Of a stretch of 64,000 nucleotides of DNA, positions 17,860 to 26,407 are shown piece by piece (position 1 is the stretch's first letter; every line of letters begins with the position of its first letter). The notes beneath the pieces were generated by a model that saw nothing but the letters and a program-made list of their open reading frames with translations, ran no database searches and was not told the DNA's origin. The stretch comes from Devosia oryziradicis (GTDB lineage: Bacteria; Pseudomonadota; Alphaproteobacteria; Rhizobiales; Devosiaceae), in NCBI RefSeq assembly GCF_016698645.1, contig NZ_CP068047.1, positions 310,001-374,000 on the forward strand, given 5' to 3'. The translations under genes were made by a program, and so were the position numbers.

Positions 17860-18435
17860 TTAATTGGTCCCGAGAGCCGGATCGATCCAGCCTATATTGC
17901 CGTCGGAGCGGCGATAGACCACATTCAGCCCGCCATGTCCAGCATGGCGGAACATCACGACCTGGCTACCGGTCAGGTCGAGCTCCATCACCGCCTCCTC
18001 CACGCTCAGCTCGCGCAGGTTCTTGGTGGTCTCGGCGATCACGGGCGGCGCATAGTCTTCGTCCAGCTCATCCAGGTCATCGCTGGCGCCGAACACGGTA
18101 TACTGGGCCGTCAGGCCATCGGCCGAGCCGTTCACACCGCGGGGGCGCTGCTTGAGCTTGCGGTTATAGCGCCGCAGGCGCTTTTCGATATTGAGGGCCA
18201 TGCCTTCATAGGCGCTGGTGGCGTCGCCGCCTTGGGCACTGGCCTGCAGAGTAGCGCCGGAATCGAGGTGGACTACGCAATCGGCCCGAAAACCGATGCC
18301 ATCGGGGGTGAGAGTGAGATGTCCGTCATAGCCGCCGTCGAAATACTTGCCGACCACGGTGGCGAAATGATCCTCGGCCTTGCCACGCAGGGCATCGCCG
18401 ACATCCATGTTCTTTCCCGAAACGCGTAAAGTCAT
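17860..18435 (-). CDS. hpf: Ribosome hibernation promoting factor, long form
   Basis: 191 residues, the long HPF type. N-terminal S30AE domain about 1-100 (MTLRVSGKNMDVGDALRGKAE), a linker, and a C-terminal dimerisation domain about 130-190 (LDLTGSQVVMFRHAGHGGLNVVYRRSDGNIGWIDP). It joins 70S ribosomes into inactive 100S dimers in stationary phase. It lies 49 bp before ptsN, and 400 bp from rpoN; that gap holds an inverted repeat pair, so hpf-ptsN may have its own promoter. Confidence 0.95.
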   Translation of the reverse strand: MTLRVSGKNMDVGDALRGKAEDHFATVVGKYFDGGYDGHLTLTPDGIGFRADCVVHLDSGATLQASAQGGDATSAYEGMALNIEKRLRRYNRKLKQRPRGVNGSADGLTAQYTVFGASDDLDELDEDYAPPVIAETTKNLRELSVEEAVMELDLTGSQVVMFRHAGHGGLNVVYRRSDGNIGWIDPALGTN

Positions 18436-18714
18436 GGCTTCCTCTTCCTTTTGTCGTTCTGGTTCGACGCGAGGATCTCGAAAGCCGGTTCCCGGTTTTC
18501 GGGATCACGTCTGCTGCCTACCCAATCCATGTGGGAAGCCAGCATGGCCGATGCTAGACCCGCCCGCGCCCGGGACGCAATGCGCAAGACCCCCCTCGGG
18601 TTCGTTTATGTCTTGGACATCGCCACACAATGGCCTTAGCCTTCGCGGGCGGTTAAAGCGGGCGTGGTGATTTGCCGCGCCGAGCCCTGCTCAAAGCTCT
18701 ATCCTTCGCAGATC

Positions 18715-18797
18715 GTCACCCTCGGGCTTGACCCGAGGGCTCTTCACTTACCGACGCTCCGCAAGTGCAACGCCCTCGGGTCAAGCCCGAGGGTGAC
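18715..18797. repeat. REP-like inverted repeat pair, family A
   Basis: Two 26-nt arms, 18715-18740 and 18772-18797, are perfect reverse complements separated by 31 nt, and each arm is a smaller hairpin (CCTCGGG-CTTGA-CCCGAGG). A related single unit is at 47254-47280. The 400-bp gap from 18436 to 18835 also holds a degenerate palindromic remnant near 18480-18510 and presumably the hpf promoter; no gene is visible in it. Confidence 0.88.
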
Positions 18798-18835
18798 GGC
18801 CGGTGGGTGAGTAGGCCCGCACTGGCCAAAGGCCC

Positions 18836-20344
18836 TCAAGCCTTCTCCAGATTTTTCTTCTGCCGGCGCCGGATCACCGACGAGGGGATATTCATGCCCT
18901 CGCGGTATTTCGCCACCGTGCGGCGGGCCACGTCGATGCCCTGCTCTTTTTTCAGCACTTCGGCGATGGTGTCGTCGCTGAGGATATCGCTGATGGCTTC
19001 GGCATCGATGAGCTGCTTGATGCGGTGACGCACCGCTTCCGCCGAGTGGTCGCCGCCACCGTCGCTGGAGGCGATGGCAGTGGTGAAGAAATACTTCATC
19101 TCGTAGAGGCCGCGTGGGGTCGCCATGTATTTGTTGGAGGTGACGCGGCTCACCGTCGATTCATGCATGTCGATGGTTTCGGCCACCATCTTGAGCGTCA
19201 TGGGCTTGAGGTGGGCGATGCCGTGGGTGAGGAAGCCATCCTGCTGGCGCACGATTTCGGCGGCCACCTTGAGGATGGTCTGCGCCCGTTGGTCGAGGCT
19301 CTTGGTCAGCCAGTTGGCAGTGGCCAGGCAATCGGAGAGGAACGCCTTTTCGGCCGGGTCACGGGTCTTCTTGGTCACCGTGGCGTAGTAGACCCGGTTC
19401 ACCAGCACGCGCGGCAGGGTCTCGGTGTTGAGCTCGATTTGCCAGGCGCCATCGGGGCCGCGGCGGACAAAGACATCGGGCACCACCGCCTCGACCGGGC
19501 CACTATCAAAGGCGAGGCCCGGCTTGGGGTCGAGCTGGCGGATTTCGGCCAGCATGTCGGCGAGATCCTCGCGGTCACAACCCACGGCCTTCATCAGGCC
19601 GGCCATGTTGTGCTCGGCCAGCATGCCGATATTGTCGAGCAAGGCCAGCATCATCGGATCGAGGCGGTCGCGGTCGCGCAATTGGATGGCAAGGCATTCC
19701 GGCACCGAGCGGGCGAAGACCCCGATGGGGTCACAGCCCTGGAGCGCCTCGAGCACGGCATCGATGTCCGCACGTTCGGCGCCGAGCTGCTCCGAGAGGG
19801 CATCGAGATCGGCGGTGAGATAGCCGGCTTCGTTGAGACCGTCGATAAGGTGCCGGGCGATCAGCCGATCGGCCGGGGTGCGCAGGAGCATGTTGGCCTG
19901 CGCTTCCAGGTGCTCGCTCAGCAGCGGGCGGCTGGCGACGAACTGGTCGATGTCGGGCGCCTCGCCGGCCTCGCTGGAACCATTGCGGTCGAGCCGGCTC
20001 TGCGGATTGAGCTGATCCTGCGCGCTCTGGTCGGGGAAGACGTTGTCGACCGAGGTGTCATAGCCATCGGCGATGGAGGCCGCGTCCTGGATGCGCTCGC
20101 CGCGCTCGACAGTATCTTCGTAAGCGCTGATCTCGGTGGAACGCTCGGGGATTTCGGCTGGCTCGGCCTCGCCGGGTTCGCCGCCATCCTCGCGTTCGAG
20201 CAGCGGATTGCGCAGCAGCTCGGCGTCGACGAAATCATTGAGCTCAAGGTGGCTCAGCTGCAGCAGCCGGATCGACTGCATCAGTTGCGGCGTCAGTGTC
20301 AGGCTCTGGGCCTGACGAAATTCCAGACGCGGCGAAAGTGCCAT
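18836..20344 (-). CDS. rpoN: RNA polymerase sigma-54 factor
   Basis: 502 residues from the ATG at 20344 (MALSPRLEFRQAQSLTLTPQL); a longer reading adds 13 residues. N-terminal region I is the glutamine/leucine-rich activator-interacting segment; an acidic region II about 50-130; the core-binding domain, and the C-terminal DNA-binding domain with the RpoN box ARRTVAKYRE near 483. Directs nitrogen, motility or transport promoters under enhancer-binding proteins. Located in the standard lpt-rpoN-hpf-ptsN order; 222 bp separate it from lptB. Confidence 0.96.
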   Translation of the reverse strand: MALSPRLEFRQAQSLTLTPQLMQSIRLLQLSHLELNDFVDAELLRNPLLEREDGGEPGEAEPAEIPERSTEISAYEDTVERGERIQDAASIADGYDTSVDNVFPDQSAQDQLNPQSRLDRNGSSEAGEAPDIDQFVASRPLLSEHLEAQANMLLRTPADRLIARHLIDGLNEAGYLTADLDALSEQLGAERADIDAVLEALQGCDPIGVFARSVPECLAIQLRDRDRLDPMMLALLDNIGMLAEHNMAGLMKAVGCDREDLADMLAEIRQLDPKPGLAFDSGPVEAVVPDVFVRRGPDGAWQIELNTETLPRVLVNRVYYATVTKKTRDPAEKAFLSDCLATANWLTKSLDQRAQTILKVAAEIVRQQDGFLTHGIAHLKPMTLKMVAETIDMHESTVSRVTSNKYMATPRGLYEMKYFFTTAIASSDGGGDHSAEAVRHRIKQLIDAEAISDILSDDTIAEVLKKEQGIDVARRTVAKYREGMNIPSSVIRRRQKKNLEKA

Positions 20345-20525
20345 TAAATCGAGACCCTTGAGTGGCGTTTTCGGCCGGACCATGACTCAATTTGAGGCTG
20401 AGGGCAAGTTCTGTGCCAAGTCATGGCCTAGGTCTTGACCTTACAGTGTCATAGCGCGTCGGAGGGAGATTGAAGGTCCGGGACATCTGGGCCATTCGAG
20501 CGTAGCTCTCATGGCCTAGTCTGCT

Positions 20526-20550
20526 CAAATCGCTCCACTGGAGCGATTTG
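20526..20550. repeat. 25-bp perfect palindrome between lptB and rpoN
   Basis: Arms CAAATCGCTCCA and TGGAGCGATTTG (12 bp each, perfect) with a single central base. It lies 17 bp downstream of the lptB stop, in the 222-bp gap before rpoN. No T-tract follows on either strand, so it is not a classical terminator. It could be an RNA-processing hairpin, a protein site, or a member of a dispersed repeat family. Confidence 0.75.
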
Positions 20551-20566
20551 CCCAATGGGTCGCAGC

Positions 20567-21325
20567 CTAGAGCTCGAACCCTTCGCCCAGATACACCCGC
20601 CTTGCGTCGGGGTCGGCGCTGATGGTTTCGGGGCGGCCCTGAATCATCACCTTGCCGCCATGGATGACGTAGGCCCGATCGACCAGGCCCAGCGTCTCGC
20701 GCACGGCATGGTCGGTGATCAGCACGCCGATGCCGCGGCGCGTCAGCTGCCGCACCAGGCCCTTGACCTCGTTGACGGCGATGGGATCGACGCCGGCAAA
20801 AGGTTCGTCGAGCAGCATGAAGACCGGATCGGCGGCGAGGGCGCGGGCGATCTCGACGCGCCGGCGCTCGCCGCCCGAAAGCGCCAGGGCATTGGACCTG
20901 GCGAGGTGGCGGATGGAGAATTCGTCGAGCAGTGCCTCGAGCCGGGCCTGGCGTTCCCCCCTGCCCTTCACATGGTTTTCCAGCACCGCCATGATGTTGC
21001 CGCGCACGCTGAGGCCGCGGAAGATCGAGGGCTCCTGCGGCAGGTAGCCGATGCCGAGCTGGCCGCGCTGGAACAGGGGCAGGCGGGTGATTTCGCGACC
21101 ATCCAGGCTGATCGAGCCGCCATCGGGTTTGACCAGCCCCATGATCATGGTGAAGACCGTCGTCTTGCCGGCGCCGTTGGGCCCGAGCAGGCCAACAGCC
21201 TCGCCGCGGCGCACGGCGATGGAGACGTCACGCACGACCACGCGCTTGCCGAAGCTCTTGGCCAGGCTATGGGCGACGAGCCACCCGGTCTGGTCGATAC
21301 GCGGCTTGGCCGGAGCGTCCGTCAT
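20567..21325 (-). CDS. lptB: LPS export ABC transporter ATP-binding protein
   Basis: 252 residues. Walker A GLLGPNGAGKTT near 45, Q-loop YLPQEPSIFRGL near 93, signature LSGGERRR near 150, Walker B VFMLLDEPFAGVDP near 168, switch His in ITDHAV. The EPSIF-motif and length are typical of LptB. It drives extraction of LPS from the inner membrane by LptFG, which are not in this window. Overlaps the lptA stop by 4 nt. Confidence 0.96.
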   Translation of the reverse strand: MTDAPAKPRIDQTGWLVAHSLAKSFGKRVVVRDVSIAVRRGEAVGLLGPNGAGKTTVFTMIMGLVKPDGGSISLDGREITRLPLFQRGQLGIGYLPQEPSIFRGLSVRGNIMAVLENHVKGRGERQARLEALLDEFSIRHLARSNALALSGGERRRVEIARALAADPVFMLLDEPFAGVDPIAVNEVKGLVRQLTRRGIGVLITDHAVRETLGLVDRAYVIHGGKVMIQGRPETISADPDARRVYLGEGFEL

Positions 21326-21777
21326 TGGCTGGTGAACACGCCGGTGACGCGCCCGCTGCTGCCCGAGCTGGTGAAGGTGGAAACATTGGTTTCCATGTTC
21401 ACCACCAGTTCGCCCGCCTGGATGGTGCCGCTGGCATTGATGACCACCACATTGCCGGTGAGGCGCAGCAACTGGTCACCGGGGGTAAACACGGCCTGGT
21501 CGCCGGTCGCGGTCTGCTCGTCGGTCTCGAGCTTCACCTTGCCCGAGGCGATGAAGCTCTCGATATCGCTGGGGCCCTCCTGGCCATAGACGGCGACGAC
21601 CTTGTCGGCCCAGACCTTTACCGTGGGATGGACCACCACGACGTTGCCGGTGAACACGGCTTCCTTGGTCTTCTCATCGACGGTGAACAGATCTGACGTG
21701 ATCTGCACCGGCTGCTGGGCAAAGGCGGGCAGCGCCAGCAGGAGCAGGATGGCGGCCAGCAAGAAGCGCTTGATCAT
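21322..21777 (-). CDS. lptA: LPS transport periplasmic protein LptA
   Basis: 151 residues with a signal peptide (cleavage near AFA|QQ at residue 20). The OstA-like beta-jellyroll follows (about 25-135), with the strand repeats VDEKTKEAVFTGNVVV and QLLRLTGNVVVINASG. It forms the periplasmic bridge between LptC and LptD. Overlaps both lptC and lptB by 4 nt. Confidence 0.94.
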   Translation of the reverse strand: MIKRFLLAAILLLLALPAFAQQPVQITSDLFTVDEKTKEAVFTGNVVVVHPTVKVWADKVVAVYGQEGPSDIESFIASGKVKLETDEQTATGDQAVFTPGDQLLRLTGNVVVINASGTIQAGELVVNMETNVSTFTSSGSSGRVTGVFTSQ

Positions 21778-22427
21778 GGTGTGGGCATGGCGGGTTGGTT
21801 GGCTCCGGGCGTATCGGGCAAGGTGACGGTGGCACGCGTGAATGTCCAGACCATCGCCGCCGCGTCATAGGTGAGGCCTTCGGCCAGAAGCTTGGTGCCG
21901 TCGGCATAGTCGATGTCGACCTTGCCGGTGCCAGTGAGGCGCTGGGCGACATAGTCGAACACGGTGTTGCGCAGAACGCCCGACGTGCCCAGCGAGTTGC
22001 TGACCTCTGCCATGCCTTCGATCTCGACGATCTGCCCGGTCGTATCGAGAACGGCGGCAGGCGTATCGACCTGGATGGTCACGCCGTCGGGCTTGACCAT
22101 GGTTAGCGAGGCATCGGAAAGCCCGATGCGATCGGTCGCCTCGACGGCGGCGCGGGCCGAGCTGGCCGAAACGCGATAGGCGGTCCCGTCATCCAGCACG
22201 CCGGAATATTCGGGGGTCTCCACGCTGATGCTGTCGGGCGAAACCACGATCTGGCTAATGCCGAAGCGCGCGGTCTGGCTGGACATGTAGATCTGCAGCA
22301 GCAGCGCCGAAAGGGCGACTGCCCCCAGGGCCGGCACGCCGACGCGCAGGATCGCCACGAGCCGGTTGCGGGCTTCGAGGCCCCGGTAGATCGCCAGGCG
22401 CTGGGCTGCATCGGCATGCAGGGTCAT
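21774..22427 (-). CDS. lptC: LPS export system protein LptC
   Basis: 217 residues. One N-terminal membrane anchor (about 27-48, RVGVPALGAVALSALLLQI) preceded by a cytoplasmic stretch of some 26 residues, then the periplasmic LptC/OstA-like domain with the pattern D-GTAYRVSASSARA. It docks LptA to LptB2FG. It lies 12 bp after the RNase D-like gene and overlaps lptA by 4 nt, so all four are likely one transcript. Confidence 0.92.
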   Translation of the reverse strand: MTLHADAAQRLAIYRGLEARNRLVAILRVGVPALGAVALSALLLQIYMSSQTARFGISQIVVSPDSISVETPEYSGVLDDGTAYRVSASSARAAVEATDRIGLSDASLTMVKPDGVTIQVDTPAAVLDTTGQIVEIEGMAEVSNSLGTSGVLRNTVFDYVAQRLTGTGKVDIDYADGTKLLAEGLTYDAAAMVWTFTRATVTLPDTPGANQPAMPTP

Positions 22428-22439
22428 GGGCAGGCGCCT

Positions 22440-23054
22440 CTAGCTATGGGCGAAGATATCGGTTTCCTGCCAGCCCAGCAGATCGAGCTCGCAGCGGGTG
22501 GGGAGAAAGTCGAAGCATTGCTGCGCCAGTTCCATGCGGTTCTCGCGCTTGAGCATGCGATCGAGATGGCGCTTGAGATCGTGCAGGTAGAGCACGTCGG
22601 AGGCGGCATAATCGAGCTGCGCCTCGGTCAGCTTGTCTGCACCCCAGTCCGAGCTCTGCTGCTGCTTGGAGAGGTCGATGTTGAGCAGTTCGCGCACCAG
22701 GTCTTTTAGTCCGTGGCGATCGGTATAGGTGCGCACGAGGCGTGAGGCGATCTTGGTGCAGTAGAGCGGGCCGGTGACCACGCCGAAGCGCTGCTTGAGC
22801 GCGGCCACATCGAACCGGGCATAGTGGAAAATCTTGGTGACGCCGGGATCGGCGAGCAAGCGGACCAGGTTGGGCGCCTCGGTCGCGTCCTGGGGAAGCT
22901 GCACGATATCGGCGCTGCCATCGCCTGCCGAGAGCTGGACCACGCAGAGCCGGTCGCGATGCGGGTCGAGCCCCATGGTCTCGGTATCAACAGCGACCTC
23001 GCGGCCAAAGCGGCCAAGGTCAGGCAGATCGCCGCGATGCAGTCGGATGGTCAT
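22440..23054 (-). CDS. Ribonuclease D-like 3'-5' exonuclease, short form
   Basis: 204 residues, half the length of E. coli RNase D: only the DEDDy exonuclease domain is present, with no HRDC domains. ExoI VDTETMG near 22, ExoII FHYARFD near 76, ExoIII YAASDVLYL near 149 (Tyr-x3-Asp). This short form is common upstream of lptC in Hyphomicrobiales. Probably trims tRNA or other structured RNA 3' ends. Confidence 0.9.
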   Translation of the reverse strand: MTIRLHRGDLPDLGRFGREVAVDTETMGLDPHRDRLCVVQLSAGDGSADIVQLPQDATEAPNLVRLLADPGVTKIFHYARFDVAALKQRFGVVTGPLYCTKIASRLVRTYTDRHGLKDLVRELLNIDLSKQQQSSDWGADKLTEAQLDYAASDVLYLHDLKRHLDRMLKRENRMELAQQCFDFLPTRCELDLLGWQETDIFAHS

Positions 23055-23123
23055 GGCTTACTCGCAATTGGATGTATCCCCGTGATGACACAGCAAGGGG
23101 GCGATGGAAAGGCAAAGGCGCAG

Positions 23124-24737
23124 CTAGAGCGGGCGGCGGCGATCGGCGCGCGCCGCGGCCAGGGAGATGAGCAGGCCCGCCAGGATCGCGATCAGCAGGG
23201 GCCAATGGCGGACCTGCGCAAAGACTGTGGTGGCGAGCCGTTCATGCGGGCGGACATCGAGCGCGGCCATTTCCTGGGGCGCGATCTCGGCCGTGATACG
23301 CCCCAGCGGATCGGTGGCGAAGGTAAGGCCGGTATTGGCGGAGCGCACCAGGCTCATGCCCTCTTCGACGGCGCGGATGCGGGCGTGATGGGCATGCTGG
23401 GCGGGACCGATGGAGCCATCGAACCAGGCGTCATTGGTGATATTGAGCAGGAACTGAGCGCCCGAAGTGTCGCCGAGATCGCCCGAAAACAGGATTTCGT
23501 AGCAGATCAGCGCGAGGAAGGGCGGCGTGGCCGGCAGGCTCATCAGGCGCCGGCGCCCGTCACCATGGGCCCAGCCTTCGGCGCCGGGCACGAATTGCTT
23601 GATGCCCAGCCGGGCGAAGAACTCGCCAAAGGGCAGGAATTCGCCGAAGGGCACCAGATGGGATTTGTCATAGCTGGCGATCACCTCGCCATTGGTGTCG
23701 ATGGCCAGGAGCGAATTGTACGGCGGACCGGATGCCTCCGTGGCGCCGGGTTCATATTGCTGGCGCGGCGCGCCGGTCAGCAGCGTCGCATCCTCGGGCA
23801 GCAGGCGGGCAATGCGGGCCAGTGCCTCGGGATAGGTGGCGAGGAAGAAGGGGAGGCTCGATTCGGGCCAGACCAGATGGGTGATGTCGGCCAGGCCCTG
23901 GTCCGAAGGATCCATGCGCATGTCCGAGAGCATCAGCAGGCGGTCGATCAGCGCTACCGGGTCGACATTGCCGAAATCGGCATGCTCATAGACCAGCGGC
24001 TGCACCAGGCGCAGGGAAATGTCGGACCGCTCGGTGGCCGTGGTGCCGACGAGGCGGTTGTAGCCATAGGCGAGCTGGCCGGCGATGACGAGGAGCGCCA
24101 GGAACAGCGGGAGGAGCCGGCGGGAAAGGCTGCGATCGTCGGCCGGCCAGATCAGTGCCGGCGTCATGGCGAGGAGCGCGGCGAGGTAGGTGAGGCCATA
24201 GATGCCGATGACCGAGGTGATCTGCATCATCTCGTCGGTGGGCGTCAGGGCATAACCGAGCAGGTCGAAGGGAAAGCCGGTCAGCACATGGCCACGAGCC
24301 CATTCGGCAATGGTGAGGAAGGTCGCCAGCGTGACGATGCGCCAGGCGCCATGCGACCAAAACAGGTGCGCCAGCGCCGAAGCCACGCCCCAGAAAAAGG
24401 CGATCATGGCTGCCAGCGCCAGGATGGCAAAGGGCATGACGACCAGCATGATCCCGCCATCGACGAAGAAGGCGGCACCCAGCCAATGGAAGGCGACGGT
24501 GAAATAGCCCCAGCCGAAAGCAAAGCCGATGGTAAAGGCCGGACCGACGAGACGACGCCAGCCCCGGACGCGCTCGGCCCCATCGAGGCACCAGACCCAG
24601 ACCGGGAAGGCGACAAACAAAGCCGGCACAACAAAGAGCGGCGGTACCGAAAGGCCGGCAATGGCTCCCGCCAGCACCAGCAGCAGGAAGCGCCGCCAGC
24701 CATGGCTCAGCATGGCATTCTCGGCCAGCCAGGTCAT
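23124..24737 (-). CDS. lnt: Apolipoprotein N-acyltransferase
   Basis: 537 residues. Six to eight membrane helices in residues 1-215, then the nitrilase domain (about 240-485), and a last helix near 515. The catalytic triad is visible: Glu in WPESSLPF near 281, Lys in YDKSHLVPFGE near 347, Cys in ALICYEILFSG near 399. Adds the third acyl chain to lipoproteins in the inner membrane. It is 69 bp before the RNase D-like gene on the same strand and divergent from tsaB. Confidence 0.96.
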   Translation of the reverse strand: MTWLAENAMLSHGWRRFLLLVLAGAIAGLSVPPLFVVPALFVAFPVWVWCLDGAERVRGWRRLVGPAFTIGFAFGWGYFTVAFHWLGAAFFVDGGIMLVVMPFAILALAAMIAFFWGVASALAHLFWSHGAWRIVTLATFLTIAEWARGHVLTGFPFDLLGYALTPTDEMMQITSVIGIYGLTYLAALLAMTPALIWPADDRSLSRRLLPLFLALLVIAGQLAYGYNRLVGTTATERSDISLRLVQPLVYEHADFGNVDPVALIDRLLMLSDMRMDPSDQGLADITHLVWPESSLPFFLATYPEALARIARLLPEDATLLTGAPRQQYEPGATEASGPPYNSLLAIDTNGEVIASYDKSHLVPFGEFLPFGEFFARLGIKQFVPGAEGWAHGDGRRRLMSLPATPPFLALICYEILFSGDLGDTSGAQFLLNITNDAWFDGSIGPAQHAHHARIRAVEEGMSLVRSANTGLTFATDPLGRITAEIAPQEMAALDVRPHERLATTVFAQVRHWPLLIAILAGLLISLAAARADRRRPL

Positions 24738-24850
24738 CGGGTGGTGCTCGGCGAATCAGGAAGCATGCCGCAAGGTCGCCGCGACGGGGTGGGGCGTCAA
24801 GGCGGGGTTGGTGGCTCGACACATCAAGCACACGGCGCTAGAGCGGATGC

Positions 24851-25453
24851 ATGACCATTACGCTAGCCATCGACACCGCCGCGCCGCGACTGCAATTGGG
24901 CCTGCTGCTCGACGATGGTCACACCGACATGGCGATCGACGAGATCGCCACCGGCCATGCCGAGCTGATCTTCGGCCGGATCGCCGCGCTGCTTGGCCGC
25001 AACGGGGTGGGCTATGCCGACCTGGAGCGGGTGGTCACGACGACGGGGCCGGGTTCGTTCACGGGCTTGCGGATCGGCCTCAGCGCCGCGCGCGGCATCG
25101 GCCTGGCACGGGGGATACCGGTGATCGGCGTATCAAGCCTGGTGGCCCTGTCGCTGGCCGCCGATGGACCGGCGATGGTGTTGCTCGATGCGCGGCGGGG
25201 CGAAGCCTATTTCCAGACCTTTGCCGGGCCGGGGCAGCCCATGACGGCGGGCGAGCTGGTGCCCATGGTCATCGCCCAGGCGGCGATCGTGCCGGGCACG
25301 ACGCTGATCACCACGCCCTTCGTCGATATCGCCGCCCTCGCACGCTACGGCGCGACCCTCGACCCGGCTGGCAATCCGCCCGAACCGAACTATATCCGCG
25401 ATGCCGATGCCAAGCCGCAGACGGCGGCGCGGATCGAAAGGCGGGGCGCATGA
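24851..25453 (+). CDS. tsaB: tRNA t6A biosynthesis protein TsaB
   Basis: 200 residues. ASKHA fold with the N-terminal LAIDTAAPRLQLGLL and the diagnostic TTTGPGSFTGLRIGLSAARGI near 65-80. It pairs with TsaD to place threonylcarbamoyl on A37 of tRNAs. First gene of tsaB-rimI-mur-plsC; it overlaps rimI by 4 nt. Confidence 0.95.
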   Translation: MTITLAIDTAAPRLQLGLLLDDGHTDMAIDEIATGHAELIFGRIAALLGRNGVGYADLERVVTTTGPGSFTGLRIGLSAARGIGLARGIPVIGVSSLVALSLAADGPAMVLLDARRGEAYFQTFAGPGQPMTAGELVPMVIAQAAIVPGTTLITTPFVDIAALARYGATLDPAGNPPEPNYIRDADAKPQTAARIERRGA

Positions 25454-25929
25454 TCAAGCTGTGGATGGCCCCAGGTGGCCTGCATATCGAGCCCGGCAGG
25501 ATGAGCGATGCCAAGGAACTGGCGCGCATCCATGCGCTGGGCTTCTACCGCGGCTGGCCGGCGGGCGAGTTCGAAAGCTTCCTGGGCGATGCCGATACGC
25601 CGGTTTACGTGGCCTGCGACCCCAGGCGTCGCATCGCCGGCTTCGCGCTGATCCGCGTGGTCGAGGACGAGGCGGAACTCCTCACCATTGCCGTGGATCC
25701 CAAATGGCGCGGCAAACGCATCGGCCAGGCCCTGATGAAGGCGGTGTTCGACGACCTGCTGCTGTCGCCGGCGCGCAAGATGTTCCTCGAAGTGAGCGAG
25801 GAAAATGCGCCTGCCATCAAGCTCTACCAGCGTGAGGGTTTTGCCACCATTTCCACGCGCAAGGGCTATTATCCCAAGGCCGATGGGTCGCAGGCCACCG
25901 CGCTTGTCATGGCGCGTGATCTTGGGTAA
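25450..25929 (+). CDS. rimI: Ribosomal-protein-alanine N-acetyltransferase-like GNAT protein
   Basis: 159 residues, a GNAT fold: motif A ELLTIAVDPKWRGKRIGQALM near 78-96 with the acetyl-CoA loop RGKRIG, motif B MFLEVSEENAPAIKLYQREGF near 118. The tsaB-rimI pairing is standard and supports assignment to RimI, which acetylates the S18 N-terminus in E. coli. An 11-residue N-terminal extension precedes the usual start. Other protein substrates are possible. Confidence 0.88.
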   Translation: MIKLWMAPGGLHIEPGRMSDAKELARIHALGFYRGWPAGEFESFLGDADTPVYVACDPRRRIAGFALIRVVEDEAELLTIAVDPKWRGKRIGQALMKAVFDDLLLSPARKMFLEVSEENAPAIKLYQREGFATISTRKGYYPKADGSQATALVMARDLG

Positions 25930-25963
25930 CCCGGTCGGACATGGACCGGTTGGGAGCGCGAGC

Positions 25964-26407
25964 GTGAGCAGAAGCCAGACTGACCCGACGCTTGAAGAGG
26001 CCTGCGTCTCCAAGGGCATGCGCATGACCGACCAGCGGCGCGTCATCGCGCGGGTGATCGAGGCGGCCTCGGACCACCCTGATGTCGAAGAACTCTACCG
26101 GCGCGCCTCCGCGGTGGACGACCGCATCTCGCTCTCGACCGTCTACCGGACCGTCAACCTGTTCGAGGAAGCCGGGCTCGTCACCAAGCATGACTTCAAG
26201 GATGGCCGGGCGAGGTTCGAGCTGATCCCGGACGAACACCACGATCACCTGATCGATATCCGCAGCGGCATGGTCATCGAGTTCCGCAACGAGGAAATCG
26301 AGGCCATCCAGGAGGTCATCGCCAAGCGGCTGGGCTATCGCCTGGTCGACCATCGGCTCGAACTCTATGCCGTTCCGATCGAAAGCGCCGACAAAAGCAA
26401 AAAATGA
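25964..26407 (+). CDS. mur: Fur-family manganese-responsive regulator Mur
   Basis: 147 residues from the GTG at 25964, chosen because GGGAG lies about 8 nt upstream. N-terminal winged helix with GMRMTDQRRVIARVIEAA and STVYRTVNLFEEAGLV (recognition helix); the metal-binding region has DEHHDHLIDI and a C-terminal DHRLELYAV. No CxxC zinc pairs. The gene order rimI-mur-plsC is that of rhizobial Mur, which represses sitABCD when Mn is plentiful; the sitA operator at 6154-6172 fits this. Plain Fur function cannot be excluded from sequence alone. The stop overlaps plsC by 4 nt. Confidence 0.88.
   Translation: MSRSQTDPTLEEACVSKGMRMTDQRRVIARVIEAASDHPDVEELYRRASAVDDRISLSTVYRTVNLFEEAGLVTKHDFKDGRARFELIPDEHHDHLIDIRSGMVIEFRNEEIEAIQEVIAKRLGYRLVDHRLELYAVPIESADKSKK

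Noticed and set aside
22824-24854. 676-residue plus-strand frame over rnd and lnt
   Set aside because: Lnt catalytic residues on the minus strand are all intact; the plus frame is Gly/Gln/Arg-rich and has no motif.
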